DNA of 24,502 nucleotides, from contig CAYVAS010000039.1 in the NCBI GenBank assembly GCA_964449375.1, positions 1-24,502 on the forward strand, in the 5' to 3' direction. The stretch is from JAFDWI01 sp964449375. Lineage in GTDB: Bacteria; Actinomycetota; Acidimicrobiia; Acidimicrobiales; Iamiaceae. Within the stretch, counting starts at the first letter, position 1. Each line of letters starts with the position of its first letter. A program made the position numbers and the translations under genes. Of the stretch, positions 1 through 6,532 are shown piece by piece. The notes beneath the pieces are model-generated. The model did not search any database, was not told where the DNA came from, and saw only the letters and a list, made by a program, of their open reading frames with translations.

Positions 1-763
1 TGACCAGGCCTTTTTCGAATCGCAGCAGCGCCAGGCGACAGTGGATGTCGCCCAGATACGGCAGCGCCACGCCGCGGGGATCTCCGGCGAAGGCCGAGAA
101 CAGGTTGGGGTCGAACTTCCACCGCCAGCCCGCCTCGGTCTTGATCAGCGAATGGCGGGCCACGTGGTCCACGACGTAGTCGAGGTAGTGGTGCTGGATC
201 GGCACGGTACGGAAATGCGGCAGCGCCGCCTCCAGGGTGGGGTACACCTTGGCCTGGCGGAACACCCCGAGGCGGGCCGAGGCGACCTCGGGGTCGGGTT
301 CGGTCACCGGCGAATCGCCGACGATGGTGCCGGCCAGGCGTCCCTCGCCTGCGGTGGCGGCGGTCACGATCGCGACCATCCCGCCCATGGAGTGGCCGAT
401 TACAACCGGCGGCCCGGAGAACTCGGAGGCGTCGGCCACGGCCATGACCTCGCGGGTCCACTGTTCCACCGAATAGGCCGAGCGGTGGTCCGAGTCGCCG
501 TGGCCGGTCAGGTCCAGGGCGGCCACCCGGTGGCGGTCCGCGAACAGCGCGGCGACGTGGGTCCACCAGTAGTTGTGGGCGCCGCCGCCGTGGACGAACA
601 CCAGCCCGGGCTTGCCGGGTTCTCCCCAGGTGCGGAAGCTGACGGTGGCGGCCTCGACGGTGATGGTGTGGGTGTCGGCGGGTACCTCGAGCGCGGCGCG
701 AAACCAGTCCGGTGCCGGGGAGGGGTCCGGGCGCCAGGGGTAGGTCGGGTCGTGTTCGGCCAT
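1..763 (-). CDS. Alpha/beta hydrolase, C-terminus cut by window edge
   Basis: This minus-strand frame opens with ATG at 761-763 (protein begins MAEHDPTYPW) and stays open to the left edge, so about 254 residues are visible and the C-terminus is missing. Residues about 53-67 carry an oxyanion-type HGGG stretch (VFVHGGGAHNYWW). A nucleophile elbow GHSMGG sits at 123-128 with Ser125 as the probable nucleophile. Both are typical of the alpha/beta hydrolase fold. The region after the elbow resembles the cap and later strands, and the catalytic His is not in the window. The substrate cannot be told: esterases, lipases, haloperoxidase-like and C-C hydrolases share these motifs. It is divergent from the MscS gene, with 136 nt between the two starts that must hold both promoters. 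A long plus-strand frame over the same bases is its shadow. Confidence 0.88.
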   Translation of the reverse strand, partial: MAEHDPTYPWRPDPSPAPDWFRAALEVPADTHTITVEAATVSFRTWGEPGKPGLVFVHGGGAHNYWWTHVAALFADRHRVAALDLTGHGDSDHRSAYSVEQWTREVMAVADASEFSGPPVVIGHSMGGMVAIVTAATAGEGRLAGTIVGDSPVTEPDPEVASARLGVFRQAKVYPTLEAALPHFRTVPIQHHYLDYVVDHVARHSLIKTEAGWRWKFDPNLFSAFAGDPRGVALPYLGDIHCRLALLRFEKGLV

Positions 764-899
764 CCTGGTCAACCTACTGGCTCGGCGCCCCGCCGATCGG
801 GTGCGGACGCTGGGGCCGCGGTTCGATTTCCACTTCATCCGTGATGCCGTGGCGTACGTCCCCGGGGGCCGGGTCGGGTCGCCGGTAACGTGGTGAGCC

Positions 900-2045
900 A
901 TGGCCGGAGGCACCCTGCTCGCGCGCATCGCTGCCGACATCTCGCCTGAACAGCTCCTCGACGTCTGCGGCGAGGAGCCGACCACCGAGTGCCGCTGGGT
1001 GCTCGAACAGACCGGCAACGAGTTCCTGGCCCACACCGCGGACAAGGTGCTCTCGCCGATCATCCAGATCGTCCTCATCTGGGTCATCGCGGTGATCGTG
1101 AACCGGCTGTTGCGCCTGGCGGTCAACCAGATCGGCCGCCAGATCGAGACGTCCGCCGAGTCGAACCGGATGTCCAAGGTCCGGGCCCGGACCCCGACGG
1201 TGTTGCGGCCCACCGGAAGTGTGTCGATCCGGGCTTCGGCCCGGGCCAAGACGACCACCGCGGTGCTCAAGAGCGTGGCGACGGCCCTGACCTACACCGT
1301 GGCGGTGCTCTACACCCTGAGCGTGGTGGGTCTGGATCTGGGTCCGCTGTTCGCCGGCGCGGGGATCGCCGGGGTGGCGCTGGGCTTCGGTGCCCAACGG
1401 ATGGTCCAGGACTTCCTCAGCGGCGTGTTCATGCTGCTGGAGGACCAGTTCGGCGTGGGTGACGTGATCGACGTGTCGGGTCTGGTGGATGGCGCCGCGG
1501 GGGTGATCGGCACGGTCGAGGAGGTCACGTTGCGGGCGATCAGCGTGCGCGATGTCAATGGCACCATCTGGCACATCCCCAACGGTGAGATCCGCCGGAT
1601 CGGCAACATGTCCCAGGGCTGGGCTCGGGCGCTGCTGGACATCCGGGTGCCCTACGGCACCGATCTGGACCTCGCCCAGCAGCTCATCGCCGACGTGGCC
1701 GACGAGGTCACCCAGCGTGCCGAGTACCGCTCGGAGGTCCTGGGCGCACCCGAGGTGTGGGGGGTGCAGGAACTCGCCCCCGACGCGGTGCTGGTCCGGT
1801 TGGTGATCAAGACCCGCCCCGGCGAGCAGTGGGCGATCTCCCGGGCGTTGCGGGCCCGGTTGCACGACGCGTTCCTCGAGGCGGGCATCCAGCGGCCCTT
1901 CGCCCAGCACGACATCTACATCCACGAAGGACCCGTGTCACTGTCGGGCGCCGGGCCCTCCGGTGTGGCCCGTCCGGGCACGGGACCGGCGCCCGCAGGC
2001 CCGGGTGGCGGCGACCCTCAGGGCCGGGGCCCCTCGTCGTTCTGA
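900..2045 (+). CDS. MscS-family small-conductance mechanosensitive channel
   Basis: This 381-residue inner-membrane channel protein probably releases small osmolytes when membrane tension rises. A first hydrophobic helix lies at about 51-72. A basic, Ser/Thr-rich cytoplasmic loop at about 80-120 precedes a second helix at about 124-144. The pore-lining TM3 signature at about 148-180 is rich in Gly and Ala (LFAGAGIAGVALGFGAQRMVQDF, shown in part: GAGIAGVALGFGAQ). The MscS beta domain follows, with FGVGDVIDV near 184-192 and the conserved HIPNGE stretch at 225-230. The C-terminus is a Gly/Pro-rich tail that looks disordered. The start is ATG at 900, and the ribosome binding site is weak (a purine patch, GTGAGCC, just upstream). 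The family call rests on the TM3 and beta-domain motifs. Which MscS subfamily it belongs to was not resolved. Confidence 0.93.
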   Translation: MAGGTLLARIAADISPEQLLDVCGEEPTTECRWVLEQTGNEFLAHTADKVLSPIIQIVLIWVIAVIVNRLLRLAVNQIGRQIETSAESNRMSKVRARTPTVLRPTGSVSIRASARAKTTTAVLKSVATALTYTVAVLYTLSVVGLDLGPLFAGAGIAGVALGFGAQRMVQDFLSGVFMLLEDQFGVGDVIDVSGLVDGAAGVIGTVEEVTLRAISVRDVNGTIWHIPNGEIRRIGNMSQGWARALLDIRVPYGTDLDLAQQLIADVADEVTQRAEYRSEVLGAPEVWGVQELAPDAVLVRLVIKTRPGEQWAISRALRARLHDAFLEAGIQRPFAQHDIYIHEGPVSLSGAGPSGVARPGTGPAPAGPGGGDPQGRGPSSF

Positions 2046-2094
2046 TCCCGCTCCGGTGGCCGCCCGAGGGGTCGGAGGCGACCAGAAGAATCGC

Positions 2095-2123
2095 TTGACA
2101 ATAGTCCTGGCGGATACTAGATC
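2095..2123 (+). promoter_or_regulatory. Sigma70-like promoter facing into the TetR genes
   Basis: A perfect -35 hexamer TTGACA (2095-2100) is followed after 17 nt by TAGATC (2118-2123) as the -10. The matched spacing is striking in such GC-rich DNA. Transcription would run rightward, antisense to the tetR pair. A GTG with a GGAGG-like site (about 2137-2155) follows, but the ORF it opens is antisense to tetR and looks like a shadow. No recognisable sense gene is downstream. Confidence 0.45.
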
Positions 2124-2129
2124 TATCCG
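2111..2129. promoter_or_regulatory. Operator-like inverted repeat over the -10
   Basis: CGGATA (2111-2116) and TATCCG (2124-2129) form an inverted repeat with a 7-nt centre. An 8-nt perfect palindrome TAGATCTA (2118-2125) lies partly inside it. The 19-nt length fits TetR-family operators, and two TetR genes lie immediately to the right. Binding by either one is inference. Confidence 0.4.
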
Positions 2130-2166
2130 GGTCCTGGAGGACGGAGGTAGGTAGGTGACCAGCTGT

Positions 2167-2187
2167 CCCGGTGTGCTCCCCACCGGG
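2167..2187. terminator. Stem-loop between convergent genes, possible terminator
   Basis: The arms CCCGGTG (2167-2173) and CACCGGG (2181-2187) pair around a 7-nt loop. The element sits between the stop of the MscS gene and the stop of the second tetR gene, where a bidirectional terminator would be expected. No T-run follows on either strand, so intrinsic termination is uncertain. Confidence 0.3.
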
Positions 2188-2238
2188 GCAGTCGTCTGTC
2201 GGGACCGATTTTCCGTGTGGTGGCGGGCTCGCCGGAGG

Positions 2239-2922
2239 TCAGCTTCTTGGTCGGGTGGTGGCGGTGAGGATCGCCTCGACGCCGAGAGCGATCGGCGACC
2301 GATCGACCCGGGTGTCGTCGTCATCGTCGGTCGGCATCGGCACGGTTGCGGGCACCAGCCCGGGCGAGGCCCGTCGCCGGATCACCAGCCCTTCGGCCAA
2401 CGCCGACAACATGGTGGTGACCGCTTGGATGTCGAAGGGTTCGACCAGTTCGCGGTCGTGGTCCTCCAGCAGCCGGGCCAGGTCGTGCTCGCGACGTTCG
2501 ACCCATTCGGCTTCGGCCCGGGCGAAGCGTGCGGCGTGATCGGGGTTGGACTGCTGGGTCAGCCACGCCACCAGGTATAGCGGGTAGGACTCGGCGTCGG
2601 TGGCGACCCGGGCCGTTACCGCGTCGACAAACGAATCGGTGTCTGCTGCTGCGGGGGCCCCCGATGTGGGGTTCAGCCCGGATCCGGCAGCGAAGGCTTC
2701 GGTGGAGCGGGTGATCAGATGCTGGAGCAGCTCGTCCCGGTAGGCGGCCTGGTTGGGCCAGATCTTGTAGGCGCTGCCCGCTGTGGAAAGCCCGGCCCGC
2801 CGACACACGTCGATCATTGAGATCTGGTCCAGGGTGACCGGCACGCCTTCCTCGGTGAGCAGTGCCGCGCCGGCTTCCAAGAGCGCGGCCCGGGTATCGG
2901 TCAGGCTGCGGCGGCGGGTCAT
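2239..2922 (-). CDS. TetR/AcrR-family transcriptional regulator (second of pair)
   Basis: The protein has 227 residues beginning MTRRRSLTDT, with its ATG at 2920-2922 overlapping the TGA of the upstream tetR gene by 4 nt (ATGA). This makes it translationally coupled. A helix-turn-helix lies at about 30-55. It carries the element VCRRAGLSTAGSAYKIW, which corresponds to the recognition helix and following YxxW/F-type segment of TetR proteins. The rest is helical and variable, as expected for a ligand-binding and dimerisation domain. The longer frame reaching back to 3513 overlaps the upstream gene and is not the real start. It probably represses a target promoter until a small ligand binds, but the ligand is unknown. 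A candidate operator lies just past its 3' end. Confidence 0.85.
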   Translation of the reverse strand: MTRRRSLTDTRAALLEAGAALLTEEGVPVTLDQISMIDVCRRAGLSTAGSAYKIWPNQAAYRDELLQHLITRSTEAFAAGSGLNPTSGAPAAADTDSFVDAVTARVATDAESYPLYLVAWLTQQSNPDHAARFARAEAEWVERREHDLARLLEDHDRELVEPFDIQAVTTMLSALAEGLVIRRRASPGLVPATVPMPTDDDDDTRVDRSPIALGVEAILTATTRPRS

Positions 2923-3668
2923 CGTCCAGGCTCCGAAGGCGCGTCGGTGCTCCGGGGGCGCGTCAGGGCTTCGGTGAATGCCAGCACGCTCGAGGCCAGC
3001 AGCGACCAGGGTTTCGCCTCGTCGGAATCCACCTGGCGTGCCAGGGTCCGTCCCGCTCGCCCGGGATCTGCGCCCCCGCGGATGGCGAGGCCTTCGGTCA
3101 GCGACGACACCAGCAGCGAAAAGATCCGCGGCCCGTCGGGCACGACCCATTCCCGGTCGTAGACCTCGGCGGCCTTGGCGTACAGGTCGGCCAGACCGTC
3201 GATCACCTCGGTGTCGTCCTCGTCGAGGGCGGTGGCGAGCTGGGGGTCGTCGAGCGCGGCGAGCCACAGGGTCACATACACCGTGTAGGGCGGGTCCGCG
3301 GCGCCCAGGTCGGTGGTGGTGCTGCGGATCAGTTCGGTGAGCGAGGGCAACCCGGCCGGGTCCTCGGCGATCGCCTCGGTGAGCAGGTCGATGGACTCGC
3401 GTCCGGGAACGATGGTGGCCAGCACGTGACGCAACAGGTCGAGCCGGTAGTCCTCCTGGGTCTCCCAGATCTTGTAGGCGCTGCCGGCGGTGGTGAGCCC
3501 GGCCCGTCGGCACACCTCGATCAGTTCGATTCGGCCGACGGTGGCCGAGGCCTCGCCGGTGAGCATCTCCAGGCCGGTTTCGATCAGCAGGCGGCGGGTC
3601 TCGGCGATCGGTCGGCGGGTCCGCACGGGCGGCCGGGGTGCCGTGGGGCTAGTTTCGTTGGGAGGCAT
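2919..3668 (-). CDS. TetR/AcrR-family transcriptional regulator (first of pair)
   Basis: The protein has 249 residues beginning MPPNETSPTA after an ATG at 3666-3668. A Pro-rich N-terminal tail (about 1-20) precedes the DNA-binding domain. The helix-turn-helix at about 44-66 contains VCRRAGLTTAGSAYKIW, nearly identical to the same segment of the downstream regulator. The C-terminal ligand domains of the two proteins are quite different, apart from similar LAEGL/LTEGL-type patches. The pair therefore looks like an old tandem duplication, or two regulators with related DNA specificity. It lies 120 nt downstream of valS on the same strand and could be partly co-transcribed with it. The target and ligand are unknown. 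Confidence 0.85.
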   Translation of the reverse strand: MPPNETSPTAPRPPVRTRRPIAETRRLLIETGLEMLTGEASATVGRIELIEVCRRAGLTTAGSAYKIWETQEDYRLDLLRHVLATIVPGRESIDLLTEAIAEDPAGLPSLTELIRSTTTDLGAADPPYTVYVTLWLAALDDPQLATALDEDDTEVIDGLADLYAKAAEVYDREWVVPDGPRIFSLLVSSLTEGLAIRGGADPGRAGRTLARQVDSDEAKPWSLLASSVLAFTEALTRPRSTDAPSEPGR

Positions 3669-3788
3669 GCGGATCTCAACCGGTGACCGTGGGGTTCGGC
3701 AGCAGCGGAGCGATCGATCCGGCCCGGGGCAGCACCGACACGACCCGCGGGCACGGGACGGTCGGGGGCCCGAACGGAGGTCGCATGT

Positions 3789-6422
3789 TCAACCTTCCTG
3801 GTCCAGCAGCACGTCGACGATGGTGCTCGCACCGGTGTCCCCGGCGGTGATCGTGGCCCATTCGGCGACCACGCCGGCTTCGGTCAGATCGCCCCGGGCG
3901 GCACCGAACGCGGCGAGTCTCTCGGCGGTGTCGGTGACGGTCACCTGTTTGACCGGGGACTTCATGGACGCCTTGGCATCGGACTTGGCGTGGCGGATCT
4001 CGCCGAGCACCGTGGCGGCCACGTCCAGCACGTCGGTGGTCTCCGCGGTCGGCCAGGTGCCGGGTTCGTCGTTCGGCCAGGTGGTGGCGTGCACCGAACC
4101 GTCCCGCCACCACGACCAGACCTCTTCGGTGACGAAGGGCAGGAACGGGGCGAACAGACGCAGCACCGTCTCCAGTGCCACCGCGAGGGTCGCCCGGGCG
4201 GAGTCGGTGGCCGCCGAGGTGGTTCCGTCGGATGAGCCGTAGGCGCGGCCCTTGACCAACTCCAGGTAGTCGTTGCAGAAGTCCCAGAAGAACGTCTCGG
4301 TGCCGTCCAGGGCCCGGGCGTAGTCGAAGGCGTCGAAGGCCCGGGTGGCCGCGGCGACCACGTCGGCCAGGCGGACCAGCAGGGCCCGGTCGATCGGTTC
4401 GGTGACCCGGGAGGGGTCCGGGTCGGTGGCGCCGGAGTTCAGCGCGAAGCGCGACGCGTTCAACAGCTTGATCGCGAGTCGGCGCCCGATCTTGATCTGG
4501 CCCTCGTCGAAGGCGGTGTCGGTGCCGGGGCGAGCCGAGGTCGACCAGTAGCGGACCGCGTCGGTGCCGTAGGTGTCCAACAGCGCCAGGGGCGTGACGA
4601 CGTTGCCGACCGACTTGGACATCTTCTTGCGGTCCGGGTCCAGGATCCAGCCGTTGATCGTGGCGCGCCGCCAGGGCAGTGAGTCGTGTTCGAAGTGGGC
4701 GCGCACCACCGTGTCGAACAGCCAGGTTCGGATGATCTCGGGCCCCTGGGGGCGTAGGTCCATGGGGAAGGTGCGGGCGAACAGGTCCTCGTCGCGCTTC
4801 CAGCCACAGGCGATCTGGGGGGTCAGCGACGAGGTCGCCCAGGTGTCGAGCACGTCGGCTTCGCCGACGAACCCCCCTGGTTGGCCGCGTTGGGTTTCGT
4901 CGAAGCCGGGCGGCACGTCGCTGGAGGGGTCCACGGGCAGCGCGGCATCATCGGGCACCAGCACCTCGTCGTGGTCGACCTCGCCCTGGTCGTCCAGGCG
5001 GTACCACACCGGGATCGGCACCCCGAAGAAGCGTTGGCGGCTCACGAGCCAGTCGCCGCTGAGGCCGTCCACCCAGTGCTGGTAGCGGTGGCGCATGTGG
5101 TCGGGGATCCACTCGAGCTCGTCGCCGCGCGCGGCGAAACGGGCCCGAAGCTCCGGGTCGCGCCCTCCGTTGCGGAGATACCACTGGCGGCTGGTGACGA
5201 TCTCGAGGGGTTTGTCGCCTTTTTCGTAGAACTTGACCTGGTGGGTGATCGGCTCGGGTTCGCCGACCAGGTCGCCGCTCTCGGCGAGCAGGGCGACCGT
5301 CTGTTCCTTGGCGCTGAACACGGTCTTGCCCGCCAAGGTGGCGAAGGCCTCGGTGGCCCCGGCGCCGGCGGCGGTGATCCATTCGGGGGTGTCGCGGCGT
5401 ACCCGGCCGTGGCGGTCGATGATCGCCCGGGTGGGCAGGTCCAGGTCGCGCCACCAGGTCACGTCGGTGGTGTCACCGAAGGTGCAGATCATGGCCACGC
5501 CCGAGCCCTTGTCCTTTTCGGCCAGGTCGTGGGCGAGCACCGGCACCCGCACCCCGAACACCGGGGTGGCCACCTCGGTGCCGAACAGGTGGGCGTAGCG
5601 GTCGTCGTCGGGGTGGGCGACCAGGGCCACGCACGCGGCCAGCAGCTCGGGGCGGGTCGTTTCGATGTGCACCGCCTCACCGGTTGTGGCGCCGGCGGCG
5701 TCGACCCGGTGGAAGGCCAGTCGGTGGAACGCCCCGGGGCGTTCGCGGTCTTCGAGTTCGGCCTGGGCGACCGCGGTGCCGAAGGTGACGTCCCACAGGG
5801 TGGGCGCTTCGGCCTGGTAGGCCTCGCCGCGGGACAGGTTGGCCAGGAACGCCCGCTGGGAGGTGGCCCGGGAGTCGTCCGAGATGGTCTGGTACAGCAG
5901 CGACCAGTCCACGCTGAGCCCGATCCGACGCCAGGTGGCCTCGAAGACGGCTTCGTCCGCGGTGATCAGCTCGATGCACAGCTCCACGAAGTTGCGTCGG
6001 GAACAGCCCACGGTGCGTTTGATCTTCTTGCCGTCCGCGTCGAGGCCTTCCCGTCCCGGCGGAGTGAAGTCCGGGTCGTAGGCGAGGGTGGGGTCCACGT
6101 GGATGCCGTAGTAGTTCTGGGCGCGGCGTTCGGTGGGCAGGCCGTTGTCGTCCCAGCCCATCGGGTAGAACACGTGCTTGCCCCGCATCCGTTGGTAGCG
6201 GGCGACCGCGTCGGTCTGCACGTAGCCGAACACCGATCCCATGTGCAGGCTGCCCGACACCGTGGGTGGGGGCGTGTCGATGCTGAAGACCTGTTCGCGT
6301 GTTGCGTCACGGTCGAAGGTGTAGATGCCGGATGCGCTCCAGGCGGCGTCCCACTTCGTTTCGATGCCGTCCAGCGAAGGCTTGTCGGGAACCCGGGAAG
6401 ATTCGGATCGATCCGCGTTCAT
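3789..6422 (-). CDS. valS: Valyl-tRNA synthetase (archaeal-type)
   Basis: This 877-residue cytoplasmic class I aminoacyl-tRNA synthetase charges tRNA-Val with valine. The nucleotide-binding signature PPPTVSGSLHMGS is at about 51-63, followed by a long stretch typical of ValRS (VFYPMGWDDNGLPTERRAQN). The editing (CP1) domain spans the middle. KMSKS is at 600-604, followed by an anticodon-binding domain. The wording of the first block matches the archaeal-like ValRS known from some Actinobacteria and Rickettsia rather than the common bacterial form. The HIGH-type tetrad reads HMGS, so the usual last His is Ser. The start ATG at 6420-6422 (MNADRSESSR) is preferred because the in-frame extension to 6614 is low-complexity and runs into the neighbouring gene. 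The bacterial tail with the long coiled coil appears absent. Confidence 0.95.
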   Translation of the reverse strand: MNADRSESSRVPDKPSLDGIETKWDAAWSASGIYTFDRDATREQVFSIDTPPPTVSGSLHMGSVFGYVQTDAVARYQRMRGKHVFYPMGWDDNGLPTERRAQNYYGIHVDPTLAYDPDFTPPGREGLDADGKKIKRTVGCSRRNFVELCIELITADEAVFEATWRRIGLSVDWSLLYQTISDDSRATSQRAFLANLSRGEAYQAEAPTLWDVTFGTAVAQAELEDRERPGAFHRLAFHRVDAAGATTGEAVHIETTRPELLAACVALVAHPDDDRYAHLFGTEVATPVFGVRVPVLAHDLAEKDKGSGVAMICTFGDTTDVTWWRDLDLPTRAIIDRHGRVRRDTPEWITAAGAGATEAFATLAGKTVFSAKEQTVALLAESGDLVGEPEPITHQVKFYEKGDKPLEIVTSRQWYLRNGGRDPELRARFAARGDELEWIPDHMRHRYQHWVDGLSGDWLVSRQRFFGVPIPVWYRLDDQGEVDHDEVLVPDDAALPVDPSSDVPPGFDETQRGQPGGFVGEADVLDTWATSSLTPQIACGWKRDEDLFARTFPMDLRPQGPEIIRTWLFDTVVRAHFEHDSLPWRRATINGWILDPDRKKMSKSVGNVVTPLALLDTYGTDAVRYWSTSARPGTDTAFDEGQIKIGRRLAIKLLNASRFALNSGATDPDPSRVTEPIDRALLVRLADVVAAATRAFDAFDYARALDGTETFFWDFCNDYLELVKGRAYGSSDGTTSAATDSARATLAVALETVLRLFAPFLPFVTEEVWSWWRDGSVHATTWPNDEPGTWPTAETTDVLDVAATVLGEIRHAKSDAKASMKSPVKQVTVTDTAERLAAFGAARGDLTEAGVVAEWATITAGDTGASTIVDVLLDQEG

Positions 6423-6457
6423 GATCGTTTCAGGGTACCGGCGGGCCGGCTCAGACC

Positions 6458-6471
6458 CCGAACCGGTTCGG
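6458..6471. repeat. 14-bp perfect palindrome upstream of valS
   Basis: CCGAACCGGTTCGG is perfectly self-complementary and lies about 36 nt upstream of the valS ATG, in the 110-nt gap after the hydrolase gene. It could be an operator or an mRNA stem. No T-box-like features were recognised. Confidence 0.4.
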
Positions 6472-6532
6472 CGCCCGGGTGGGACCCGCCGAGGGCCCCG
6501 GGGTCGGGCGTGATGGCACGGTGCGCCGCGGT

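Larger units (their letters stand above)
2046..2238. other. Intergenic region between MscS and TetR genes
   Basis: These 193 nt lie between two convergent stop codons and are less GC-rich than the neighbours around 2090-2130. They contain a promoter-like TTGACA/TAGATC pair, an inverted repeat over the -10, and a stem-loop at 2167-2187 (arms CCCGGTG and CACCGGG, 7-nt loop). The stem-loop could end transcription from either side, although no U-tract follows it. I see no convincing gene here. Confidence 0.5.

Noticed and set aside
41..844. 267-residue plus-strand ORF
   Set aside because: It lies opposite the alpha/beta hydrolase, whose motifs are clear. The plus-strand protein is Gly/Val/Arg-rich with no recognisable domain.
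2155..2580. 141-residue plus-strand ORF behind the TTGACA promoter
   Set aside because: It is antisense to the second tetR gene and has the low-complexity composition of a shadow frame. The promoter is reported separately.
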